NCBI GenBank assembly: GCA_020747065.1
Contig: JAGMVK010000015.1
Span: 1,302,001-1,366,000 of the forward strand
Direction of reading: 5' to 3'
Source of the DNA: Cadophora sp. MPI-SDFR-AT-0126
Lineage: Eukaryota; Ascomycota; Leotiomycetes; Helotiales; Ploettnerulaceae
Length of the DNA stretch: 64,000 nucleotides
The position numbers and the translations under genes were made by a program. The notes beneath the pieces are model-generated. The model was not told where the DNA came from. It did no database searches and saw only the letters and a program-made list of their open reading frames with translations. How positions within the stretch are numbered: the stretch's first letter is position 1; every line of letters starts with the position of its first letter. Shown here in pieces: positions 12,951 to 24,117 of the stretch.

Positions 12951-14720
12951 TCTTTCCCTAATATATTCTTTCCTAAACTTTATATACTAACTCCCTCTTT
13001 ATATTTAATATAAAGTCAGGGCACTCCCTTTAGTAGTAGCTATTCTCTATATAATAGAAGCAATACGTAGGGCAATTATTATATATTCCTGTAATCCTAA
13101 CTGCAGTTAGCGCAGTATTATATCGCTATTTTACATGTATAGCTTAGAGCGGCTTTAATAGATTGATCCGATCTAAAGGCCTAGCCGGGTACGCCCTAAT
13201 ACGGTTTCCCCTATTAAGCGGGCTAAATCCTAAGCGCGCCCTTAGATTAACCCTAGAAAGCGTAGCCTTTGCAGTAAGCGTAAGCGTATTAAGAGCTTAA
13301 GTTATCTCTCTAATAGCTTTAGTAGAGATTGAACTTAGCGTAATTACTAAGGCTACTAGGCGATCTTCACTTTTTTGTAAAATAGTTATTTAGCTTAAAG
13401 TATCTATTAATTTACTTAAGCCCTTATTCTTTTTATAGCTATTAGAGAATTCTCAGATTATCTTATTTGTAGTATAGATACTAGTAGCTGTCTTTATAAG
13501 TTTATTAAATATAATAGTATTTAGCTTATTAATATTAACTTTATTTTTTTAAATTACCTTTCTGTAAATATCTCCTAGGAGACTATTTAAGAACTAAATA
13601 CCTCTAGTATAGCCCTTAAGCTACCCTTTATCTATAAGAGTAGCTAAGACTGCTATATACTATTAAATAAACTTCCGGATATCTTTCTTACTTATTTGCG
13701 ATTTCGATTTTAAAGTCTCTAAAAAGGATCAGGAATTCATCTATTAGAAGGTATTTTAATCCTTATACTTCTCTTAAAGTTCTTTAACTAAATACTTCTA
13801 ATTTAAATAAGCCTAAGTAACTAGTATCTTAATATACTACCTAATAGATAACTTGTAATACTGCGGAAGTTACTTTACCTTATCTTTTATTTTTAATTAT
13901 ATATCTTTATACTAATCTAAATACTGCTTAAGAAATTTAATAATATTAGCTCTATTAAAGTATAAAGCTCCCGGAGTTCTAGGCGCAGGTATTAGAGCTA
14001 TATATCTTAAATCAGCTATCTTTATAATAGTAGCGGTAGAGTCGACTTACCCCCCTTACTAAGTAGGAGGATACTATTCTATTTCTTCGCTACTTTCTGT
14101 ATTTAGTATTAGTTAAAAGCTTTCTAAAAGATCTTTCTCTAAGAATAAACTGGTTTTAATAAGATCTGGAAATAACTTAAGTCTTTAATAGTGGTAGCTA
14201 CTTATTAAGTATAGTAAAGCGTAATTCGTTAATGTTAGTAGTAGAAGTATTAAGAGTATTAGAGTAATATAAGCGCTCCTTATAATCTCTAGTCTTAATA
14301 CTCTAATACTTACTTTATCTACTACTATACTTACTTATAATCCTCTTTTCCTTAGCCCTTTTTCCTTATACTTCTTCTTAGCTTATCTCCTCTTTATATT
14401 CATTTACTTTCTAGTAAGCGATTAGGCTCACTTAGCCCTATTACTCTACCGCGTTTCCCTAGTAACTATAGTTTTCTCCTCTACTTAATTTCTCTTATCT
14501 TAGCTATACCTTAGTACCTTACTAAAGTATAATCCGTTTACTATTAACCTTAGCTTTATACTATAAGTTCCTTAGAGCTCTATAAAGCTCCTTTTTCCTA
14601 AACCGCTCTACTATATTTCGATATTCTTAAGGCGCTTCACTAATTATTAATAAAATTTAATCTCTTACTTCCTACTTAAGTTAACTTATACTTAGTTTTA
14701 CGCTTATATTACTTTCTTGT
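12951..14720 (-). pseudogene. Element B gag with mutated CCHC zinc knuckle
   Basis: The frame lies directly after the leader on the - strand. Near its end, at 13062-13021, the translation gives C-x2-Y-x4-Y-x4-C. The spacing is exactly that of a C-x2-C-x4-H-x4-C knuckle in which one TGT became TAT and one CAC became TAC, both RIP-type changes. This marks the nucleocapsid part of Gag. The rest of the region is a highly charged broken frame. The product would package the element RNA. Confidence 0.7.
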
Positions 14721-14721
14721 T

Positions 14722-14739
14722 CCCTGCGTAAGTCACTAA
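14722..14739 (-). other. Element B primer-binding-site position
   Basis: Immediately inside the 5' LTR the - strand reads TTAGTGACTTACGCAGGG. The same 18 nt, with one G/A change, recurs at the matching place in element A (19829-19812). The segment does not begin with TGG, as a site pairing with a tRNA CCA end would, so priming may be atypical or offset. Confidence 0.5.
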
Positions 14740-14925
14740 TATAAAGAAGTAGAGTAGTGCTATTAAGTGTATAGTAAATAGGGGAATAACTTACGCGTAG
14801 GCTAATTAAGTAATAGAAGTAAGAGGAAGAAGATAATAATTACTAGTCTAGTAGCGCTGACCTATCTATCTACAGCCGGAATAGAAAAACAAAAACCCTT
14901 ATAGTGGGCCTTCGACCCTACTACA
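14740..14925 (-). repeat. Element B 5' LTR (right copy)
   Basis: This is the 186-bp partner of 3042-3227. It ends in ccctactaca on the + strand, so the transcribed strand starts TGTAGTAGGG. That start resembles the TGTAGTGGGG start of the element A LTR (near 20111), indicating related elements. The copy retains more C/G than the left copy. Confidence 0.85.
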
Positions 14926-14929
14926 ATAT

Positions 14930-17900
14930 CTTTCTCTCTTAATCTTTAGTACTAATCTTCTCTTTTACCGGAGATATTCCCTATTAAATCCGCTTTATTA
15001 ACTAGCTGAACTTTCTTTACTTTTATCTTATATATTATACTAACTTAAGCTGAATATACTTATAGAGGCCTTCTATAGTAAGGGTACTTAATATTAAGTT
15101 TTTTATAATTTATAGTAAATAAAAATATCAAATCAGAATTAATAATTAAAGAGGGGTCTAATAGAGCTTTCTTAATAATACTTTCTAGTATGAAATTTTA
15201 AAGAATAGATTCCGGAATATAAAACTCCTTCTTTAAGAACTTAATAGTTACTATAAGCTCTATTTTAATTATAGAAGGTAAATTAGTACTTAGCTCAGAG
15301 AAGTTAAGATTAAAGGTAAAAGTCTAAGTATTATTCCCTCCTTTAAAAAGCTTACCCTTAAGCGTAGGAAAATTAAATTAAGAGTATTCTATTATTCTAA
15401 TTACTAAGCTCTCTTTATAGTCAGCTATTTATTTTCTAAGAACTTATCTTAAGTATTATACTTAATATCCTTATTTTAGTAAACTATTCTAATAGTATAT
15501 TACTTTTTTAAGGTTTTAGTATCTTTAGCTTTTTCTATAGTATTATTTATCTTAATAGTAGTAATAAGATAAGAGTAAGAGTTCTATAAATTAATAAGTA
15601 CTTTACTATTATTATAATTAGAAGAGTATTAAAATATTAACCTAGATTTATAAAAAAAATAGAAATCCTAAGATAATTTTAATACTAGGAGTATCTATAA
15701 TATAGAACTTTATATAAATAATATAATTTTTAATTACTATAAGAATATTATTAGTAAACCTAAGGAATTAAGACTGGGTTCTAGTAATAGTTTTTAGGGC
15801 TATATTATAACTATTAGTAATAGCTAGCTCAAGCTTTATTACTACTTCTAGTATTATATAACTGACTTTAGCTCTAGTATTTAGGGTAGCACGAATATCA
15901 CTGATTATTATACGTCTAAGTATAGTAACTACTAGTTTAGGCGTTAAAGAGTAGTAAGACTAAGTACTATTTAAGCTAGTTTCGATAGGGTTAACGCTAA
16001 ATACCTTCCTGTAATAGATACTTACTGAAGCGCCGTTAGCGCTAGCCTTATAAGTTCTTCGTTAGTATCGTAAGAACGGTTACTAAAGATTAGTAAGAAA
16101 AGTAAGTAAAGGTAGTCTAAGAAAAGGAATAGAATTAATTAATAAGAGTAAAATAAAGTATAAGATAAGAAACTTAATAGATTAGGCGATTTAGGCCTAC
16201 TAGCTTTATTAGTAGATTTTAAGCTTTTAAATATAAAGGTACTACTTTAGGCCGCTTTTTATAGTTCTCTATTTCTTTTTTAAAAGTAATACCTGTTAAT
16301 AGCTCTCTATCTCTAGGGTAAGCTTATTATAAGGAGATATTTTCTGAAACAGAGCTTCTTCCTCTAAGTTATAACTCTATAACTTAGCGTTCCCTTTCTT
16401 ATACTTATTGATATTTATAAGAGGTAATTATAGTATAAGTCTTTATTAAAGAATATTATTTAAGTTAATTAACGCCTTTAGTAACTATACTTTAGCTTTC
16501 TTTACTTATTATACTTTTCTATACTTCTATATTAATTAATTAATAGTTCTAGTAAAAGGATTTACTACCTTAAGAGAATTAATTAGTACTATTAATTCTT
16601 CTAGAGTGAGATTTCCGGGGATCTCTTTTAAGTTTAATAGCTTATTTAGTATATTCTTATGCTTATAATTATTCCAAAATAATACTTTATATATATAGGA
16701 GTTTCTTAAACTTACTTTACGTAAGCTATACTTTGGAATTACTAAAGAAGAAGTTTAAATAAGCCTTAATTCTTTTACTATTTTATGAATAGAGGCTAAT
16801 AGTATAAAAGATTTTATAATAGAGGGAGGTTTACTAGAGCTAATCTTTTTAGTATTTTATTTAAGGATCTTAGTAAGTGTTTTACAAGATTCCTTAGGAT
16901 TATTAATATTTATAGTACTTAAGAAGTAAGTATCTCCTTAAGCTTTAGTAAACTATATTTTTTTAGTAATTTCTTTAGGGAATTTCAATTATTTATAAGT
17001 AGTATATACTTTAATCTAATCCTAGAATTTAGTTTTCATATTATAGGGTTATTTCCGCGAAACTATAGAGCGAGCTCTAGTCTCTACTAGCTATACTTAG
17101 AATTCCTTAGTATCTGAGTTTTCCTTAGTATATATATAAAGGCTTTAAATTCTTACTAGGGTATCTCTACTATAAACTTAGGCGAGGATATCTGAGGTAT
17201 TAACTAGTCCTAAGTCGAGTTTAATTTTTAAGCTATTTATAGAGTTATCGTAGATTAGCTCTTATACTAGTACAGCTTGCACTTATAAGTTAAGAAAATC
17301 CTTTTCCACTTAAGCTCTCTTTACTAGATTAGGACTATATATAGTATTAAGTACTTTCTTTAGTATCTCTTATTTCCAGGGAATATTACTATTAGGGAAT
17401 ATTATAGAGTACTTCAACTTCCTCTCTTCTTAGGGGCTAATATAAATGTAATTATTATTATTAGCTTCGTGAATTATCCTTAAATTAATAAATTTCTTAT
17501 AGTTATAGTACTAATTTATATATTAGTGAAAAGCTTAAGGTCTTATTCCTAAAAGATACTTATTATAATACTATTTACACCTCTTTTCGTTATTACTATA
17601 GTGACCGGCGCTACGATTATAGCGGCTAGACCTGCTAGTAGGCTAACTCTCGCCCTACTGAATTAGGGCCTCCTTAGTAATATACTTAGTGTACTAAATC
17701 GAGTTAATTTTAAACGTTAACTGAGAGTTAGAGATTCGCTTAACTATTCCCTGAAGGATCTGGAGGTTCCCTAGCTCTTTAGTAATAACATCAAGGTTAT
17801 AGTCCGATACTTAAGTAGTATTATTCTTAATCTTCTAAATAATCGGAATTAAGTCTTCGCTAACTAGAGCGGTAACCTGATTTAAGGAGTTAGGCCTTAT

Positions 17901-19810
17901 AGTCTTAGAATCGTCTTAGAAAGCTCGTTATATCTAAGTAGTAAGAGTATTATCTTAATAAGTAATAAAGTTGACCTAAAATCTAGTAGTATCGCCTGCC
18001 CGAATTATTAGTAGTACTAGCTTAGTAAAGTAATTAATATTTAAATACTTTGCGGAATCGTTGCTAATACTTTATTCCTTAACTAGCGTATTAATATCCT
18101 TAGTAAAAGAGATCCTAGTCTCTACTGCTTTAAATACTTTAAAAAACAGGGCTAAGTTATTAGTATTAAACTAACCCCCGCCTTATTAAATCGATACCTC
18201 TATAGCTTTCTTTTTAAGATATATTAGAAGTGTAAATAAGAATTAAAGTACGATTTACTTATCTATAAGATTACTCTTATTTTTATAATTAATAGTAATT
18301 TCCTTAAAGGCCTTATAGAATTAATAGACTTCTATTAGATCAGAGTTTATTACTTAAAGAAGTTAAAAGTTATGAATAAGGGTATTAAGGTAGCTAATAG
18401 TATATAAGTAGTAATACAAATCAAGACTCTGATACTTCTTTTGAATTATAGTACTAAATTCCTTAAAGGTACCGGAGGCGTACCCTAGGAGCCTCTTAAG
18501 ATTCCATACTACAGAAGGTTCAGCGTACTTAATAACCTATTACTTTATTTCGTCCTCTGAAATAACCCTTTAACTCTTAAATAAGTAAATAAAATTCTTA
18601 AGATATTAAGTAACTTCTCGCTTATTAAAGTATAAAGCCCTAATACTATAAGCTAGTAATATAAATTACTAAATATTAATCTATTACTTAGTATCTTAAA
18701 GGTAGTCTTTATCTCCTACTTCAGAGGAGGTCTTAGCTCCTTTAAGTAATTCTAAGCTACTCGAAGTAATACTAGCTCTATCCTTATCTTCTAAGATGTT
18801 AGGCTTTAATAAGTCTGTATCAGCGGTTAGTCCTACTTATAAGGTATTTACTAAAGCACTTAAAGGAGTTCCGGCTTTAGGACTACTAAAGCTTATTACC
18901 TTCTTTTTTTTAGAGCTAGTATTTCCAGTACTATTTATAAGTATAGTATTAAGTTTATTAACTAGCGTTATTATATAAGGTTTATATATATAAAATAGAG
19001 TATAATAGTAATTCCAGAAGGTAAAAAAATATAAGTGTTTTATAGAATAGAAGAAAATAGTAGTAAAAGTAATTATAAAAGACTTAATTTTCTTAGATAG
19101 TGCTTAAGTAGACTTTCCTTAGGTATACTAGTCCCTAAATAAAGCTCTCTAAGAACCTCTTAGGTAGAATTCCTTTAACTATCTCTTTTAAAATAAGTAA
19201 AGACTTAGTATAGAAAAGATAAAGGAAATATAGTTTATAAATAAGTATTTAAAACAGAAGATTAAATTAACTAAAATAAAACTTATAATAATAGGATATT
19301 AAGATAGAAATTTTTATCCTAATATATAAAAACCTAAGGATTCTAAGCTAAAAATAGTAAAGTAAAGATAAACGCTTTAATATTTAAGTATTTCAGGCTT
19401 AAGATACTTATATAATTCCGTCCCTTCTAATACTCGTAGGCTTTTAAGCTCTAGTAAGGAGCTAATTAATTTTCGTTAGAGCTAGTAATTTTCTTATCTT
19501 AAGTAAGTCTTAAGTCTTTAAAGAGGCGTTAAATAAAACAGATAATAGTAATAAAGTTCCTATAAAAAGAGGTAGTATTTTTTCAGTACTTTAAGATTCC
19601 CCCTCTTATAAGGTAAGTCTATTATTCTAGTATAATCTCGTAATATCGCAGCTACTGCTACTGCATCTATTATTATATTAAGGCCTATAAGAAGGCTAAT
19701 TAAATAGTTCCTATAGTTATATATTTAGCGTCTCTAAACCTTAAGAATTCTGAATTAGTATAAGAGACACTCTATTATACTTACTTAAATACTCTATATA
19801 CTCTGAATAT
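14930..19810 (-). pseudogene. Element A leader, gag and upstream pol (broken)
   Basis: This is the right-hand half of A, beyond the B insertion. On the - strand, around 18560-18250, a Gag-like frame can be read with stops at former Trp/Gln codons. It includes QVIKYAEPSVVWNLKRL, GYASGTFKEFSTIIQKKYQ and TISYLNTLIHNF. I could not place a zinc knuckle confidently. The segment from about 17 kb down to 14.9 kb should hold the protease and the start of RT, but motif evidence there is thin. Confidence 0.6.
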
Positions 19811-19829
19811 TCCCTGCGTAAGTTACTAA

Positions 19830-20111
19830 AATATATATAGAGAGAAGGACTCTAATCCCCTATACGATAAGAGGGTAGTAAATATAAGGTATATAAGGTA
19901 TGAGGTTTAAGAAATAATAGATAGACGAAATTAAAAAATATTATATATCTAAAGAGTACAAATTATTAATTAGAGAAAGAAGTGTAAATCCTATTAGAAG
20001 GAAAAGTGCTATTATTAATAATAAGATCTCTCAAAGAAGGTCTTAACTTAAGTATAATATAGAGTACATAAGTCAAGTGATAAAAGTTTTACTGAGCCAA
20101 TCCCCACTACA
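19830..20111 (-). repeat. Element A 5' LTR
   Basis: The left limit is set by the primer-site-like segment at 19812-19829 (ccctgcgtaagttactaa on +). The right limit is set by the TG..CA rule: the + strand reads ccccactaca at 20102-20111, so the transcribed strand starts TGTAGTGGGG. Length is about 280 bp. The partner LTR is outside the window. Part of it (about 19835-19985) is similar to 38952-39120. Confidence 0.6.
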
Positions 20112-23100
20112 GTATTTGAAAACTTACTCTTTAAGATAGTATTATTTTAAGCACTACTTATATTCCTTATATTAATAGATAGCCTTTATACAGCTTTAAG
20201 CGTAGAAATAACTCATGAGTCGGGATTACAAGTAGGAAAATATACTAGATTAGGACTAAATTACTATTATTTCTATATAGCGAACAGAAGAGCTCTTTAT
20301 TTAGATCGAAGAATGAAATTTTTAGTAAGTAATAAACGTAGAACTAAATTCTAGCCTAAACTAGGTTATATAGGGTATATTATCTATAAGAAGATAGATT
20401 ACTATAGTAATTATTATTTTAATAAGGAGTAAAGAGTATTAAAAGTAAAGTACTTTACTAAGCGTAAAGCAGAAGGTATAAAAGTAATTAATGATTCTTT
20501 TAAGGCCTACTTAGTATATATTAAGGGAACTAGATTAGATTTAGATTAAAACTAAGGAGGTTCTGAAATTTAGAAAGATAATCTAAATTTCTAGGATTTC
20601 AATACTTTATTATATTCTAATAATTTATTAATTAGTTCTAATAGCGGAAATAAAAATAAAAAGGCTTTTTTCATAAATGTATTTATAATAAATAAGGCAG
20701 AGTATACTATATAAGACGTAATAAAAAGGCTTAACGAACGGAAGGCGTTATATATACTGGAGAATAGAATTTAAAAACTACCCTAGGAAGAGAGGTATAT
20801 AATATAATAGATAGATCGATTCTTTTAAGGTCTTCTTATTAATATAAGAGTATCTAGTAAGAATATGAGAGGTATTAATTAATTGCGTGTATTATAGTAA
20901 GTTTGGAATATTAAGTATAATATTAGTTAATTAGGTAGGAGTTGAATCTAATTTAGAACTAGTTCTTATACTTTCTTAGGGATTATTATAGTAGATACTC
21001 TAGTTAGGGTTTTAGACTTCTATATTATAGATACGGATATATTATTCTTAGTGTATTTATAATAGCTAGATAAGATAAGTATATACTATAATAATCTATA
21101 GAATATATTAGTTTAGGAAGATAAGAGGTACTTAATTATATAAAAGAAGGAGTACCTATAGCTTCTTTTAGACTAGTATTATTAACTAATTAGACCTTTA
21201 GTTAATATAATTAGCTAGTGCTATTTAATAAAAGTAGAGATTCGTTGGCTTTATAAACGATTTAGTTACTTATTAGTATAATATCTGTAGTATTTACTAG
21301 ACTAAGTTAGCTATAAGTTTGATTCTAATATTATATTACGAGTTAAAAAGATATGTAAGTATTACTAAAAATATATAGATACTCTATATAGATTTAGATT
21401 TAAATTATAAGATAATATAGACTTTAATTATATAGTTTACGTTAATATTACATAGTTTAGAGAACGATATATACTTTATATAGTAGACGAGGCTATAGGA
21501 TTTAGAGCTGTAAAGCTGCTCTAAAAGCACCTCGATTTAGCTATAGCTTAGACTACTTTTAACGCATTTAAGTTAGTATAGATAAATATATATATTAGAT
21601 CCCTTAACTTTATTGTTTATAACTATAGAATTAACTTTAATTCTACGGAGTTTTAGAGTATACTTAAAGTTATAAGGAGTATATCTAAACTTATTCTAGT
21701 AGAGGCGCACTACTTAATTAGTAAGGTAGAATAATATTATTATCTACTTCAACGTACTTACGAAATCGTTATAAAAGAGTACCCTAATATAAGCGATAAG
21801 GATCGCCTATAAATAGCTATTAAAGCTATTAATAATATAGCTGGATTAAATAGCTTAATTCTTATGCTTCTTATTTTCGGTACTTATCTAAAAATAACGG
21901 AAATAGATTCTCTAAATCTATTTATTTAATAATATACAGAGACTATTAAGAGAACTATAATAAAGGTGCGCTAAATAAATGTGAAATAGTAAGTTAATAA
22001 TACGCTAGTAATCTGTAATAGCCCTAGTATAATATATATTTATAATCTTAAGCTTTAAGATTAAGTATTAGTTTAGCGTAAAAAGAAGAGATAGAAGGAA
22101 CTATATACTTTCTTAGAAATAAAGAGCAAAGTATATAAAATAGATATAAATAATAATAGAATATATATATTTTATTTAATATTAGTACATCTATTTAAGA
22201 TAAATACATTTAGTATCGAATAAAAGAAAGAAAAATTACTAAATATAACCTGTAAGCTTAGTTTATTAGTTCAAAAAGCCCTTAAAACTATACTAAAAGC
22301 CCCTTGAATTACTATCGAAGTCCTATTTATAAAGCTAATCCTAAGACTACTAATAATTAATAATAATTACGATACTAAAGTATTTTTAATTAAAAAGGAG
22401 ATAAAAGATTAAGAGCTATTAATTAAGCTATACGTAAAGAGTAAGATTATTATACTTAGCTCGCTATTTTAGTAATCCTGATAAACTAAGTATAAAGTTC
22501 TTATTAAAAGAGGTGTTTTTATACTAATTTCTAAAGGCGATTCTAAAGTAAGAAGCTATTATATCTTTAAATTAAGAATAGTAGATAAAGTAAAGGGTAA
22601 GGAGTTTATAACACTATATAAGAAATTAAGGCTTATTATTTAATACTTTAATAATAAAAGTAAGAAGAAGATATTAATCTAGTCTCTTATTATCTAATAG
22701 GTAAGCTAGAGATTACTTATCTTTTTAGCTATAATTATAAGGTACCTAAACTAAGTTCAAAAGGGGTTTAGTATATATTTAGTAATCCAAGATATTATCT
22801 AAGCTTATATCTAATTAATAATAAAACTTCTTTAGAATATCTTTATATAGTTATTAGAAGAGATTATAAATAAATTCCCCCTTAGCACGATATTTATAGT
22901 AATACTCTCTCTCTATAGTATACTAGAATCCAGAAATCACTAGTTTAATACTTACTATAAGCACTATATAGAAAAGCTCTAGATAAACATATTAATATAC
23001 AATCCTTACTTACTAATTAGTACTAAAGAAAGCTACGAGTTTAGAGTTATTAGAATATAAATAGATAATACTCTTATCCTTAGGAATAATAATTTTCTAG

Positions 23101-24117
23101 TAAGAGAGTAGAATAAGATTACAGAAGCTAATTTCTTAATAAAGCCGATTTAAGTCCTACTCCCCTCTGAATTTATTATGTTTAATAGATATATTATTAC
23201 TTTAGATAAAGATAATATTTATATATTATAGAAAGGGTAAGGAGTAAGGCTAGAGTTAATTAATATAAAAGTACTAAATTATAAAAAGGCTTATATAAAG
23301 TAATACGCTCGCGGAACTTATATTATAATAATTTACTAACTAGAAGCTAATTTTGATTTATTAGTAATAGTATAATATTAGGATCTAATAATTAATAATA
23401 CTAAAGCTTTAAACTAATGCCTTTAATAGCAAATAGATAATATAAAGAGAGGTTTATAGTATATACTAATTAATTTATATTATACTAAACTTTATATCTT
23501 TATTAATAGATTATTTACTAATAATAAGGATTTAAGTTTATAGATCGGATTTTTAATAGTAATTAGAATAGAAATAAAGGGGGATACGGAATTTATCCTT
23601 TTTAATAATATTATTCATATAAGCTTTATAAAGTGTAAGAGAGTAATATGTGCTATACTTACTTTAGAGCTATATGCTATAGTAGTAGGAATCGATATAT
23701 TAATTACCTTAGGAACTACTATTAATATAGTAATAAATAAGCTTAGATTACTATAGCTTCCTATTATAGTATATATAGATTCCTTATCTCTTTATAAGTG
23801 TATTATTAAGCTTAGTACTACGAAGGAAAAATATTTAATAATTAATATAATAGTAATTTATTAATTATATAAGCGTAGGAAGTTAATAAAGATTCAATGG
23901 ATTAATAGTACTCGTAATCCTGCTAATACTATAATAAAAACAATGCTAAATAGAGCTCTTTAAGAGCTAATTAATACTAATACCTTAATTATGAAGATAA
24001 AGGGTTAAGTTCAGAAGTTACTTAATATTAATTTAGAAGCTAGTTTAACTTATGATCTAGGCTTATAAATCGATAGTACTAATTTAGTAGAGTAATAAAA
24101 AAGTTTTAAGCAAGGGG
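20112..24117 (+). pseudogene. Element C: Ty1/copia Gag-Pol polyprotein, 5'-truncated by element A and RIP-mutated
   Basis: One + strand frame can be followed for nearly 4 kb when TAG/TAA are treated as former Gln/Trp. A copia-type knuckle remnant lies near 20370-20430, with Cys codons turned to Tyr. The protease/pre-integrase part is at about 20980-21300. Integrase shows VEAHYLISKVE (21698 on), then EYPNISDKDRL and AIKAINNIAGLN. The RT end has TKALN with a stop before CL. RNase H has NIIHISFIKCKRV, ELYAIVVGIDI, IDSLSLYKCIIKL and QWINSTRNPANTIIKTMLNR (about 23600-23970). The order Gag-PR-INT-RT-RH is that of Ty1/copia. A polypurine stretch gcaagggg (24110-24117) precedes the presumed 3' LTR. 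Confidence 0.88.

Larger units (their letters stand above)
3042..14925 (-). mobile_element. Element B: complete but RIP-degraded Ty3/gypsy element, 11.9 kb, nested in A
   Basis: Two 186-bp direct repeats (3042-3227 and 14740-14925) bound the element, and both ends read TG..CA allowing for RIP. Orientation is - : next to the right LTR lies a primer-site-like segment (about 14739-14722), and next to the left LTR lies a polypurine tract that reads AAGGGGGAA on the - strand (about 3240-3232). Inside, in transcription order, are gag with a CCHC zinc knuckle, pol, then two extra coding-like frames (6250-7950 on + and 5930-3300 on -) before the polypurine tract. The host sequence on both sides is element A. 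Everything is AT-shifted with many TAG/TAA stops. Confidence 0.8.
1..20111 (-). mobile_element. Element A: RIP-degraded Ty3/gypsy LTR retrotransposon, interrupted by element B
   Basis: Reading the - strand, the order is 5' LTR (about 20111-19830), a primer-site-like segment, gag (about 19.1-16 kb), then pol, whose RT, RNase H and integrase lie at 2990-1 and continue past the left edge. Element B (3042-14925) splits it. The two halves are joined conceptually because the right piece supplies leader and gag and the left piece supplies pol, both on the - strand. A short direct repeat, atat, flanks B (3038-3041 and 14926-14929). That is weak support, since the site is low complexity. The 3' LTR lies outside the window. 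All frames are broken, mostly by TAA/TAG, as expected after RIP. Confidence 0.75.

Noticed and set aside
18796..18978. 60-codon + strand hydrophobic frame
   Set aside because: Antisense to the gag region of element A; its hydrophobicity comes from reading Lys/Glu-rich codons on the other strand.
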